NCBI GenBank assembly: GCA_947095535.1 | Contig: OX352772.1 | Location: 164,834,615 to 164,898,614 of the forward strand | Direction of reading: 5' to 3' | Length of the DNA: 64,000 bases | Origin: Poecilobothrus nobilitatus | Taxonomy: Eukaryota; Arthropoda; Insecta; Diptera; Dolichopodidae | Shown here: positions 8,469 to 18,789 of the stretch, piece after piece | How the letters are laid out: each line of letters opens with the position of its first letter | How positions within the stretch are numbered: position 1 is the stretch's first letter | Position numbers and translations under genes: made by a program | The notes under the pieces: model-generated | The model's database searches: none | What the model was told of the DNA's origin: nothing | What the model saw: the letters and a program-made list of their open reading frames with translations, nothing else

Positions 8469-10150
8469 CTGTAAAAACTTTATATTTATTTAAACTTTCA
8501 TCAAACGAGCTCTTAATATAATATGAAAACTCTACAGGTACATGCTGTTTTATAACAGTTGTGTATGAAGTCTTCGGATCTGGTTCACACGTTGAAATTT
8601 GCTATAGTATGCTTTCTGAATCAGCATAAATTACAAATGGTACTTCTAATTGTTTTTTAAAATTAGTGAAATTTATAAACTTCTTTTCTTTATCTGGCAG
8701 TTTTGTAATCACTTTCCCGCATTAATTTTTGTGTATCATTAAAGCGTTTTGTGAATTAAAAGTGCATAAACATCCATCACAAAAATATTTCTTATGTTTA
8801 TTTTTGGAGAGTTGTCCCATCACCAGTCTCGACAAATCTTTTATCCACACATAGTGTGATTTATTATCTTTTGTTAACAAAAGCATATTTATATGATAAC
8901 GTTTTTGTTCTTTAGTATGGTAATAGGGTCCAATTTCTTTATTCTTTTTTCGTTTTATCCATTCAAATCCAAATACTGTGATACTAATTTCGGGATTCAT
9001 TTTCTCAAATATTTTTATGTCATTTTGATGGAGAGGAAATTCTCAATCTCCAAATTCTAATGTCTCTACTTTAGAATTAATTAAATTTATTCTAGATGCT
9101 GCTATATTATCAATGTTAAATCTATTTATACTGTGGGCATTTTTAATTTTAGTGTTTTTTAGAGCGGCTATTAAACACCATTTAAAACAAAATATATCTT
9201 TGTTTTTTATATTAATACAAGCCTTTTTATTATTAATTATATCTGGTAATTTAATGAATTATGAACCAGCAAAAGGTCTATATTTATTTACATTAATTTC
9301 TAAATGTAGTAATTTGTACAAACTCCATCCTGAATCCTTTTCTTGGAATTCTTCAGCTTCTGTTATAATTTTTTGTATCATATCATCAAATACATTTTGA
9401 ATTTCATTTTCATTGTAAACCACCTGCATTTTGGATTTAAATGATTTAACACTAAATATGTTTTCCACCTCACCATCTTCTAAATTATGTGGTTTAATAA
9501 ACTCACAATATAATTCAATGTTAAATTTATAGGTCTGATATTCTGTTAATTGTTTAAATAACAATTTTAAAATACTATCACCACCAGCATCAAAAAAATC
9601 TTCTGGTAATAGTATATTTTCATTATTATTTTGTATGATAAAGGTTATGATTCTTTGTCTAAAACCTTGTTTTACGATTTTGATATTATCATCATAAAGC
9701 TCTAATGCTTTTAATTTATGTACATTTGTTCGAACATGAAAATTCCAATATTTTACATCTACTTCAGTCTTGCATTTATGGGAATATTTTGAATTTGAAA
9801 TCTTTTGTTTTTTCTTTGATTCTTCATCTTCTGTTGAACTTTAATGTTTTCTTTTCTCTTTCTGATGAATGCTTTTAATATGTTTTTGTAGTTTATCTAC
9901 TCTTGAAAATTTTCTATTGCAAACATCGTACCCATAATTTCCCCCCCCATTTTCATTATGCAATTGTTTTTGATGTCTTTTTAGATTTTTCTTTAAAAAT
10001 AAATTTCCGCAAGTTTCACATAAAGCTTCCATTTTTTCCAGAAATGTTTTTTACAGTTTTTTATATTAATGATAATGATATACTAATATTAAAATATTGT
10101 TATTATTTAATACATTATTTGTAGTAATTTATATTTATCAATGTCATTAT

Positions 10151-10360
10151 CATCAATCATTTATTTATCACGGGCAAACATTATCAACAAACACACTCTA
10201 CAAAGTCGCATTTGATTGACAATTTATTGTCAAGAGCAGACATCATAAACAATACACACTATACAAAGTTGTATTTGATTGACAATTTATTGTCAAGAGC
10301 AGACATCATCAACAATACACACTTTAAACAGTTGTATTTGATTAACAATTACAATAAAAC
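10151..10360. repeat. 63-bp tandem repeats at Polinton right end
   Basis: Unit starts (gattgacaatttattgtc) fall at 10,214 and 10,277 with a diverged third at 10,340, spacing exactly 63 bp; a degenerate unit precedes them from about 10,151. Because 63 is a multiple of three, they produce an open frame of 21-residue repeats that is unlikely to be a protein. Subterminal tandem repeats are common in Polinton inverted repeats, so this probably marks the element end. Confidence 0.7.
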
Positions 10361-10485
10361 AAAAAAAATTTACAAAAGCTCCATTTTTACTTTTTATAAC
10401 AATTTTTTCATATTAAAATTTTACTCCCCCAAAAAAATTACTCCCTATGGGGCCAAAATCGGCATATACACACTACTCTAAGCAA
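10361..10485. other. Boundary spacer
   Basis: AT-rich sequence between the Polinton end and the Jockey fragment; includes two short ctccc-containing stretches (10,423-10,450). No gene seen. Confidence 0.4.
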
Positions 10486-11200
10486 TATATATTTCAAATT
10501 TCGCTATGGAACTGAATACTTAAACCTAAAAGCGATAACGGCTGGTGCTCCGCAGGGAAGTCTTCTCGGGCCTGTATTATATCTATTTTGTTAAGAGATA
10601 TCCCTCAAGATTATAATGTTACTACAGCGACATGTGTAAATGATACTGCGATTCTCGCCGACGGAAATTGTATTGCTGACGCCACAAATAAATTGCAAAC
10701 CGCAATAAGTAAACTAACAACTTGGCCGCAGAAATGGCGAATCAAGTTAAACGAAACTAAATCAACACACATAAATTTCACGACCAAAAAGATAGCCAAT
10801 CTTCCTGTATTCATAAATAACCAAATTATACCTTATGCTAACACTGCCAAATACTTGGGTATTAACTTGGATGATAAGTAAAAGTGGAATGAGCACATAA
10901 AGAAAAAAAATGAGGAGCTAAACATTAAATACAGGAAATTGTACTGGTTACTAGGACGTAAATCCAAGATGTCAGTAGAAAATAAAATCTTACTATACAG
11001 ACAGGTATTGAAACCAGTATGGACGTACGGTATCCTACTATGGGGCTGTGCAAAAATATCAAATATCAATATACTCCAAACCTTTTAAAACAAAGTACTA
11101 CGCGGAGTTGTAAACGCCCCTTGGTATATACGAAAGAAAGACATGCATCGAGATCTACAGATCAACTTGGTAACTGAAAAGATCAGAACTTTTGCGGTAA
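10486..11200 (+). pseudogene. Jockey-clade LINE reverse transcriptase, 5'-truncated (copy A)
   Basis: Plus-strand reading contains the RT motif APQGSLLGP (about 10,545-10,572), then a second frame from 10,588 with DTAILADG, LTTWPQKWRIKLNETKS, and AKYLGINLD, followed after TAA at 10,879 by WLLGRKSKMSVENKILLYR, WTYGILLWGCA and VLRGVVNAPWYIRKKD, all typical of the C-terminal half of Jockey ORF2 in insects. The catalytic FADD position reads VND, so the active site is lost. A 164-bp stretch present in copy B (19,195-19,358), holding the end of ORF2, is missing here. No RNase H domain, as expected for Jockey. Confidence 0.85.
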
Positions 11201-11300
11201 ATATTTACTTTGCAACCAATGCGATTAGTAAAATGTTGCTTCTAGGGGTGAGAGCCTACATGCCTCACTTATGAAAAGTATTAAAAGGTCATCCAAATCT

Positions 11301-11510
11301 TGATTTAATCGCATTTGTGCTAATGCAATATCTAAAATGGAGGAAGCTTTTTAAACATACATGAGTGATAGGACTGAAGCTAATGGGCGAGCTATATCGC
11401 CATCAGAAACTTATGTAGAAGAGTTGTCAACAAACAAAAGTTCTTCCACAACAGATGGTTGAAAAGGCAACTTTTGCATCTTCCCAAAAATTGAAAATCT
11501 TTTAAACCTT
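11301..11510. repeat. Direct repeat of about 205 bp, first member (also 19,459 in copy B)
   Basis: Starts gatttaatcgcatttgtg and is repeated at 12,153-12,360 with about 90 percent identity; the second member lacks 'ttgaaaa' near the end. In the duplicated unit the pair recurs at 19,459 and 20,311, giving four copies. Both members encode the start of the same putative LINE ORF1 (NGRAISPSET). Confidence 0.8.
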
Positions 11511-12150
11511 TCACCATGGTAGCGGTTCTTCTCACAGAGTATCCGCACATCCTTCTAAATCAAGGGAAGCTGAATGAGTTAGAGGAACTGGCCTTCGCTG
11601 GAATACACTTCAAGCACAGTATGCTTCTAATAGATTGCGACCGTCAGGAATGAGCAAACTGACTAGCGAATACTGTCGACAATTTAGAAAACTGAGTAGG
11701 TATAAAGCTGGCAGCACGGATGGGAGATGATATCCCAGAAACGCATACCATGGTGATGTATCTCCCAGGAAGTACGGGGCAAGTGGTAGAGAGAAGTTTG
11801 GAACTAAGCACCAACCAGAATGAGAAAATTGAAAATTCATACTGGAAGGTATATTGTGCCAAAGTGGAGGGAAAAAGCCAAAAACTAACTTTGGAAATAT
11901 ATCAAAAACTAACTTTTGAAAAACCCTTGAGTCTTTTGGTTTTTGTGTTTTTTATTTATTTTTATTTTTTTTTTCGATTATATTTATATATATGATTATA
12001 TTAAATTCATTGTTGCTATTAATCATTGCCAATTTTTGCGTAAATTTTTGCAATGTTCTTGGTCTGTAGTCGAATATTCTTGCAGTCCAAGGCCACCTTA
12101 ATTCAGTAAAACCAGCAAAATTGGCATCATGTGAGACCCAGGTGGTTGGA
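11511..12150 (+). other. Decayed LINE fragment between the direct repeats
   Basis: The stretch 11,610-11,900 resembles the start of another RT/EN linker in plus (LPTAARMGDDIPETHT region), with short frames only. It has a T-rich run at 11,940-11,975. Nothing firmly identifiable; probable mosaic of LINE pieces. Confidence 0.3.
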
Positions 12151-12212
12151 CAAGATTTAATCGCATTTGTGCAAATGCAATATCTAAAATGGAGGAAGCT
12201 TTTTAAACATAC

Positions 12213-13720
12213 ATGAATCATAGGACTGAAGGTAATGGGCGAGCTATATCGCCATCAGAAACTGATGTAGAAGAGTTGTCAACAAACAAAAGTTCTTCCA
12301 CAACAGACGGACGGCAACTTTTGCATCTTCTCAAAAATAGAAAATCTTTTAAACCTTTGCTAAAAGCTTTAAAGATAATAGTGGCGGTTCCTCGTTCCCG
12401 CCTTTGGTTGATAACAATGACGAAATTGTATTCGATCCCAAACAAAAAGCAGATTTATTTGCCAAAAATGTCGCCTCCAACTCATCATTACCCCAGCCCC
12501 CAGTCAACACAAAGACAATACATTCTTCCCAAGATTAAGTCCTCCTTAGGTAGAATTTCCTTCAGAACTCGTGCAGTTCTTAGAAATCTTAAGAATTTGA
12601 ATACAAAAATGTAAGCCAGTTCAGGTGGTATTACTGCCATAGTTTTAAAAATGTAAAAAATTCTTTTTCTGTTATTGCGAATCCATCGTGCTCCATTTAT
12701 CTCTCTCTTCGGCTAGATATCCCACTCAGTGGAAGACAGCGCACATACATCCTATCCCCAAAAAGAAACAAACCCTCAAACTACAGCCTTATTTCTATCC
12801 CTTCGGTCCTTTCCAAAATAATGGAAAATTTAATAAATAGAAAACTTTTGAAATATCTACATAACAAAGGATTAATTCGGTGGAGTCTGATGTTGTTGTT
12901 TTGGATATTTCTAAAGCTTTGACCGAATTTGGCATGATGCTTTAATTGCTAAGCTAAAACAATGGGCCTCGGTGGCGTATTTATTAAATGATTGAAAAGA
13001 TTTTCTTTCCAATCGTTCGATTCGTGTCCGACACTATTCCTAATATTTATAAACGATCTTTTAAGTATAACTTCCAATCTAATCCATAGTTTTGCAGACG
13101 ACAGCCCGCTTCTTACGACAACGACAGTAATATTTTACTTTGCTTGATCTTTATCGCAATTTGGACAAAATCAAATTGGGGCAAAATCAACAGAGTTGAT
13201 TTTAGGTTTAAGAAAACTCAGTGCTGTTTAGTCTCTTGGAAAAGAAAGGGAAACTTTTGCAAAATGTGGGTGAATTCAACATCTTGGGCATGGAGCTAAT
13301 TCAAAAATTAAGTTGGTCGAATCAAATTTGATGTATTCATGCAGATGCAGCATGGGTTCCCTTTATCTTTGTAAAGCCTTCTTTTTATTTTCTGATCTCT
13401 CTGATAAAACATATATAAGACCAAAGATGAAGTACAATGCACATATTTGGGCGGAGTCTCTAAACGGCACTGGGATTTTTTAATAAAGTTTTCCCTATAG
13501 TGTCTTTTGATGATTCCCATCCACCCTCGCAAAAAAAAAAAAAAATATCCCAAGCCTTTGAAGGTCATTAAGAAAAATGGAAATTGCCTTAACTACAGAA
13601 TTACCAAGTTTTCAGTGTATAGTTTCAAGAAATCAAACGCGGAACCTTGTCAAAATCGGAAGGCAGATGATAATAAAACCTCATCTAGAGATACCCACCT
13701 CAAATCTTTAAATTAATACA
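12213..13720 (+). pseudogene. CR1-like LINE remnant: ORF1-like start and internally deleted RT (copy A)
   Basis: A 133-residue frame (12,213-12,614) may derive from ORF1 or the EN/RT linker. The RT follows in scattered frames: IPSVLSKIMENLINRKLLKYL (12,797-12,870), DVVVLDISKA (about 12,888), FINDLLSITSNLIHSFADDS (about 13,045-13,105) with FADD preserved, SKTQCCL-like block, KLVESN...SDLSDKTYIRPKMKYNAHIWAE (to about 13,460), and a C-terminal block near 13,600. The region between the YLHNKGLI and SDVVVL blocks is missing about 100 bp. The same LINE family appears at 29,290-29,960. Clade naming as CR1/insect non-LTR with FADD and IYIRPKMEYNSHIW-type ending is from memory. Confidence 0.7.
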
Positions 13721-14470
13721 GGAGGGTAAAAGAAAAAACAAGCAACTGAGTGATATGAAAGGATGGAAACTACTCCCCCTCTAAAGAGATTACGAAGTCC
13801 CAAAAGATGGTAACGCTGAAGAAGAATTTAGGGTTGGAGGCCGCAAACCAAACCTCCCAACGAAGATATAAATGAAAAGTAAGAGAACCCGACTAGCACA
13901 GGTGAATATTCATAATGTTAAGTTGGCAACGGCTCTCACAGTTGGGATCTTCACCAAACAGAACTTAAGGCTTGATCTAAATTAAGAACTGTGGAGCAAC
14001 AAAGAGCAAATCAAAGATAAAGTATGGTAAAATAATTTATGACACTTTGCAAAACCTTCCCAGACGTGCATTCTAATGAATAAAAACATTAATCATTTTA
14101 TTTTTAGAAAAATTTTGACCGAGATTTGGTGGCAATTTAAATCACACTACACAGTGATGGTTGTAAGTGGGACATCGTGATCGTGCCAGTATTCTTCGCT
14201 AAAGAAAACGGAGAGGTATCTGTGGCCCTGATAATAGGGTGCGATGCAAATGCAGACACCAAAATGTGGGACAGTTAGGCAGAGAACAAACAGGGTGAAT
14301 ACTTGCTTCAATATATCCCAAAACAAAATGTACATATTATATATAAAGTAGAAAATCTTCCAACTTCGTAATAAAAATGAGGGAAGAAGTACCTGATATT
14401 ACGTTAGGAAGTAAAAGTTGTGAACACTTTTTAAAGATTTGGCAGGTTTCTAATGTTTCCCTCCATGTTG
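13721..14470. other. No recognisable gene
   Basis: Mixed-composition sequence with only short frames; one 62-residue minus frame (14,147-14,335) has no recognisable family and lies in repeated DNA. Duplicated at about 21,830-22,580. Confidence 0.4.
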
Positions 14471-15830
14471 CCCTCCATGTTTGGTCACAGAATCTTTACA
14501 TTATATGAAGTCATATTATGACTTTGGAGGAATAAAGGAGAAACAAATCTTCTATAGAAATTCTAGAAATACTAACTGGAAACTTTATAAAAGCGGTTTG
14601 AAAATAATATTGGAGGAAACCGCCGTAAGAAAGGTAGTGGCAAGGCACCCTCTTGATCTGGAATAAGCAGTGGAAGAACTTAACTCGGCAGTAATTGAAG
14701 CATATGAATCCAACTGCTCGATTAAAAATAAAAGCAGACAGGAAGGGTTCTGGGACCTGGGTTCAATAGTTCGTATGGTTCGTAAATTCCTTATTCAATT
14801 GAATACGCACTTTCCAGAATCAGAACCGAGTTTGGAACTTAGTGTTAACTGAAAACTTAACTGAAAACCTACAACAAAAGAGTGGAAAAGGTAGCAGAAA
14901 TCTCTACATAGTAGCATGTCAGAAGCACATTAAATAATTCTCAACCATTCAAAACGCCTGGGATGTACAGAATATACCCTGTTCTATTACAAAAAGAGAA
15001 AACCAAATTAGTTCCTCATTTACTGAAGATCGTATGAAGTATCCTAATCATCAGCTACATACCGACGACTTGAAGAAGAGCTAGGGTTAATATTCATATT
15101 GATGATGCGCAAACCAGACAGCAGTAACCCTAAAGCCCTCAGACCAAGCAGTCTACCATCGTTTTTGCTGCAAACGATGTAAATAGTTGATACCTATATT
15201 CGAACAACAATGTTGAAGATAATACCTCTACAGTGGAGTAAGCACGAATACCATGCACGAAGATCAACTGACACTGCACTATATACATCCAGCAACACTA
15301 TAAGTGAAGAATTTTATTATAAGGAAACTGTGGTTTGTGCATTTCTGGAAATAGAGCGAGCTCTTCATAACACTTCTCACGAAGTAGTCCAAAGATCTCT
15401 TTCTAACAGAAATGTAAATAACGCAATAAAAGTGGATGATCGAGTTTCTTCACATCAGAGCAGCTGAAATAATAGTAGGACGAAATACCATCAGAGTTTA
15501 CACAATACGAGACTGGCCGCAAGACGGAGTCTTTTTCTTCTAATGTAGAGTCGTGTTGTTGATGAACTCTTAGTAGAACTGAACAACAATGGTATCGGTT
15601 GTCAAGCAAGAAAATGTTGAATAAACACATCAAAACAACAGTGGCAAAAGCTAAAAAAGTACTCATAATATGCAGAAATATTAGAGAAATATTGAATGTG
15701 AATTATTATATTGAGGCCAATGGTTTATGATGCCGTGGGCTAAAAGAACTCAACTGATAAGGTGGAATGCATTTAATAAAGTGCAAAAACTTACAATCAA
15801 CTCACTAATCTCTGTCTTTTTTAAAATATT
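14471..15830 (+). pseudogene. LOA/I-type LINE ORF2 remnant (copy A)
   Basis: Plus-strand pieces in order: NTNWKLYKSGLKIIL (14,575) and ELNSAVIEAYESNCSIK (14,676), the EN-RT linker; QWSKHEYHARRSTDTALY (15,228), the RT finger region; VVCAFLEIERALHNTSHEVVQRSL (15,330-15,400), the motif A equivalent; VVDELLVELNNNGIGCQA (15,553-15,606); and PMVYDAV/WAKRTQLIRWNAFNKVQKLT (15,720-15,800). This series matches LOA/I-group LINEs, which normally also carry RNase H. The YADD block is missing through deletion after CQA. Several stops and frame changes; dead. Confidence 0.68.
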
Positions 15831-16990
15831 TAAAATTATAAATATTTTTGTACCTAAAATCCGTAAGAAAAATAAAACAACGGAACTAGGGTTAGGTAGA
15901 GAAATTAGGACTTTGCGTAATAAAATATACAGAAAAATTAAACACACAATAGCAGCAAGCGATAGCTTATTGTTAACTTATAAGCTACTTGCAAATGAAT
16001 TCTAACTAAAAATTATATTGAATTTGTTCCTAAAATTAGTAAAAAAAAATAAAACAAATCAACCTTGGCTAGATAGAAATCTTAGAAATTTGAAAATACA
16101 ATACAACAAAATACATAAAAAATCATTTACTCATCAGCACCAAGCGATGATTTATTGAATAATTATAAGTAATTTGACATTGAATTTAAACAAAAAGCTG
16201 TTACAGTTTCCAAGAGCTATGTCGTTGATATTGTCAGCAAATTAATTACTGCACACAAAACCTATTTCAACTTTGTTAACACAAAAGTTAAATATTTGGT
16301 TAAAGTTATAGTTATATTCCAACTCAATGATGTCCAAGTTATATCCTAAAGTTATATCCTAACTCAATGATGTCCAAGGACAAGGTGCTTTCTTTTTATC
16401 CTAAAGAAATCTGCTACTTCTTTTCAGATAATTTTACAAAAAGTCTATTTACCAGCTCAAATTTGCAAATTACAAATTTGTATCCTTCTCAAAATGATAT
16501 TCTTGAAGCAATTTTGAGCCTGGACATGAAAAAAGGTCGTCCAAATTTAATCCCTCCAATCTTTTTACTTGACTGTCCTCATTATCTAATTACTTCTCTT
16601 CATTTGACTTTAAACAAATCGCTTTTAAATGATGTTTTACCATATGCGTGGAAATCCTTTCATTTAATCCCCATCTACAAAAAAGGTGGGAGATTATCAG
16701 TAGAAAACTATCGAGATATATACCATCTTATGAACTATTCCAAAGTTATTCGAGAAAATTGTTGTCAATAAAATTACTCCTGTAATAAATGCCAAACTTA
16801 GCGAACAACAACATGTATTTAGAAAAGTTCGTTCCACTACCACGAACTTTATGTTATACAAATCTGAAATTCTGAATAAAATGGAGACAGGAGATCAAGT
16901 GATACAATTTACACTGATTTTAGCAAGGCCTTTGATAATGTAGATCACTATACGTTGCTAAACGAACTTAGAACTTTTGGAGAGTTTTTT
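15810..16990 (+). pseudogene. LINE linker and RT N-half (copy A)
   Basis: Begins within the end of the LOA-like fragment. Two related blocks occur in tandem: FVPKIRKKNKTTELGLGREI (15,848) and, from 16,020, a second FVPK-IS-KKNKT-like block with WLDRNLRNLKIQYNKIHK. Then a 134-residue frame 16,367-16,771 shows ICYFFSDNFTKSLF, DILEAILSLDMKKGRPNLIPP, WKSFHLIPIYKKGGRLSVENYRDI, and a further frame holds YTDFSKAFDNVDHYTLLNEL (about 16,910-16,970), RT motif A. Sequence stops abruptly at 16,985. This is the RT of a CR1/Jockey-type LINE, 3' truncated. Confidence 0.7.
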
Positions 16991-17330
16991 TTAAAACAAA
17001 ACCCAAAAAGCTAAAAAAAAACATAAAAACAAAATACTAATTTACTCCTAATAAAAAATATATACACTATAGAAATTAAAATCCAAAATTCATCAAATAT
17101 CAATTATTAATTATGAAATAATAAAAAAAAATACTAAAAATAAAATAGGAAAAGAGAAAAAAAGGAATACTTTACTTCCTTCACCCATAATAATTCTAAC
17201 TTCTATCTCATAAATCAAATAATAATAATAATTAATAATAATTCCAACAACAAAAAGGATGTTAACTTTGTTCTAAAGATAATTCATTAATCATATATTT
17301 ACAAAGACTTATTTTCTCAATTGCTTTTAT
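16990..17330. other. AT-rich spacer
   Basis: Over 80 percent A+T with aataataat runs; no gene. Confidence 0.5.
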
Positions 17331-18290
17331 TTCAACATGTATTTTTACCGACCGCATACATTAATGTATAAGGTAGGTATTGTTTTCATGCCAAAAATTT
17401 GTACCCGAGATTTTCGAAAAAATGCACTACTCCGGTGTGGAGAAGGCTGTAAAAAAATTTTCAGCATGATGTCCGTCTGTGTGTGTGTGTGGGTGCGTGT
17501 GTGGGTTTTTCTGTGGGCACGTGTACAGCTTAAACGACTGAGCGGAATTTTTTGAAATTTCATATTTAAGGTTTTGACGTAAATATTTCGGAATGATAAG
17601 GTTTTGGAGCAAATCGGACAACCGCAAGTGGTAGTTTACTAGTGTACTTTTTAAGTTTTTTACGAATATTTCGTAACAGAAAAATTTTGTGAGAAAAATT
17701 ATTAAGAAAAAGTTGTTACACAAGTAAAGAGGAACAACTTTGCCATAGAACATTTTTTGATCCGACTAACTTTAATTTTTATTTAATTTTTTTTCTAAGT
17801 CCAAATTTCATACGTAACACTCCATATGAATTTATATGAACAATTTTTTTTTGTTTTTTTTTTTATATCTCTAAAAATTTTTATACATACATATGTATGT
17901 ACTTATATCTATGCCAATGCATATTATTCATTTGTTGATGACATAAAATTAAAACGGTAAAATTTTTGTTAACAGATTTAATATTAATCTTATGTTTGTT
18001 TTGTATTTGTTTACAGTTTTTATTATTTTTTACTTTTAATATTATTTTTTGAATGAAAATAAAATCATGTATCTACATTACAATAATAATAATAATAAAT
18101 GGATGTATGAATGAATGTACATATATTTTTACGATTTCATTGCATATAATTATTTTTATTGAATAAAACAAAATGTTATTAAATTATCAGAAGTTATTTT
18201 GTTTTGATATAAATTATTATGTAAAAAATCTATAAATTTTGGCATTGTACTTTTTGTGTAGTGGCGGTCGGTCCTGTGGTGGAGACAACT
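17330..18290. repeat. Dispersed repeat with GT microsatellite (copy A)
   Basis: Contains gtgtgtgtgtgtg (about 17,476-17,515) and the pair agttgttac / gaacaactttgcc (17,711-17,747), which recurs near 63,750 in the same order. Frames here (poly His-Thr) are artefacts of the microsatellite. The 3' part (17,850-18,245) is AT-rich with tacatacatatgtatgtac palindrome. Confidence 0.5.
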
Positions 18291-18292
18291 GA

Positions 18293-18486
18293 TTTTTTTT
18301 TTTTTTAATACATTTCTCTGCCACATAAATGTGGACAGGAAATTACACAGTCTTTCCTGTTCAGGCGTGACTGTAAGTGTCGTAAGGGGGAATAACTCTT
18401 ACGACCTGTGTGGGATTCGACCCCAGACTCCCTCGGTGTTTACAGCGTATTTTATACGCTCTTACCCACTAGGCCACCGAGGCCCC
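18293..18486 (-). mobile_element. tRNA-derived SINE (copy A)
   Basis: On minus the element starts GCCTCGGTGGCCTAGTGG, contains an A-box (TGGCCTAGTGG, plus 18,467-18,477), a B-box (GGTCGAATCCC, plus 18,412-18,422) about 45 nt later, an unrelated body, and ends in a poly(A) tract (plus poly-T 18,293-18,306). This is the RNA polymerase III promoter layout and tail of a tRNA-derived SINE. No tRNA cloverleaf function is expected because of insertions in the anticodon region. Confidence 0.75.
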
Positions 18487-18789
18487 AACATGTATTTCGT
18501 TATAAGCAGTTATAAATTTTATAAGCAGTGTTATATATTGTATCACAGTTGTTAATTTTTGCTCTCATAAATTATATTAATTTTATTTACATTTCTGGTA
18601 GCATAATGTGTATGCACATCTCTATTTAGTAATGTTTCGATATTTGTATTTATCTTATTTATTATCATATTATTATATTATATGTAAGTGTTGAATTAAA
18701 GATTCTGTAATATAATGATCCCTTTAATTTATACGAAACCCTATTTATTATGTTCACAGTCATTTTATGTTGGTCCATCTTCCTGTATT
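18487..18789. other. AT-rich spacer ending in minus-strand LINE remnant
   Basis: From 18,720 to 18,778 the minus strand reads DQHKMTVNIINR, the same LINE RT piece seen complete at 26,830-26,990; the duplication breakpoint cuts it. Confidence 0.5.

Larger units (their letters stand above)
6095..10032 (-). pseudogene. Polinton protein-primed DNA polymerase B with N-terminal C2H2 fingers
   Basis: Reading on minus from the ATG at 10,032. Two C2H2-type fingers come first (CETCGNLF-KRHQKQLH; then CNRKFSRVDKLQKHIKSIH, whose first Cys pair is altered to YDVC). In-frame TAA 9841-9843 follows; coding continues in the same frame through TAA 9259-9261 and TGA 9043-9045 to the 8722-9000 block (YFCDGCLCTF). 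Further on are ExoI (IYADSES, about 8608-8628) with TAG at 8602-8604, a probable intron 8407-8468, an EndoVII-like zinc motif (CEICEKKF...HCHLTGKYRG, about 8175-8276), ExoII/III in 6950-8089, motif A (YLDANNLYGWAMS, 7343-7381), motif B (NNAVYGKTMEN) after a disrupted stretch at 6884-6957, and motif C (YMDKDSF, about 6560-6580) with both Asp kept. The end LAWGHYKIK is a normal C-terminus. It would replicate the element from a protein primer; five or more lesions make it a pseudogene. Confidence 0.92.
1..10350. mobile_element. Maverick/Polinton (adintovirus-like) element, left end cut by window
   Basis: A single element is indicated by the co-occurrence, in compact order, of a minor capsid C-terminus, a small basic virion protein, a double jelly-roll type major capsid protein, an adenain-like protease, a retroviral-type integrase and a protein-primed family B DNA polymerase. 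This gene set is the hallmark of Polintons/Mavericks and adintoviruses. Structural genes run on plus, integrase and polymerase on minus. The packaging ATPase usually present was not found and may lie left of position 1. Integrase and one uncharacterised gene are open; capsid, protease and polymerase are disrupted, so this is a decayed genomic copy. The right limit is set by terminal 63-bp repeats at 10,214-10,360 and is approximate; no terminal inverted repeat can be verified without the left end. Confidence 0.93.
10797..18780. repeat. 8-kb tandem segmental duplication, copy A
   Basis: Matches 18,790-26,887 in direct orientation at very high identity by eye (occasional single-base differences, roughly one per hundred or fewer). 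Left boundary lies inside the Jockey fragment (caatcttcctg at 10,797), right boundary inside a minus-strand LINE fragment. Copy A lacks 164 bp found in copy B but keeps 45 bp lost from copy B. Confidence 0.95.

Noticed and set aside
9113..9400. 95-residue plus-strand frame rich in hydrophobic residues
   Set aside because: Antisense shadow of the polymerase reading on minus.
1..10350. Intact infectious DNA virus genome
   Set aside because: Capsid, protease and polymerase all carry stops, frameshifts or deletions and flanks are genomic repeats.
10212..10481. 89-residue open frame with 21-residue repeats
   Set aside because: Produced by the 63-bp tandem repeat, whose length is a multiple of three; no other coding sign.
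12966..12980. gcctcggtggc match to the SINE head
   Set aside because: Only 11 bases; no A/B box or tail follows. It lies within the LINE RT reading.
17337..17753. Overlapping frames with His-Thr or Val-Cys repeats on both strands
   Set aside because: Caused by the GT microsatellite; same in copy B at 25,446-25,862.
18407..18486. Functional tRNA gene
   Set aside because: A and B boxes are present but the cloverleaf cannot form around them and a SINE body and poly(A) follow.
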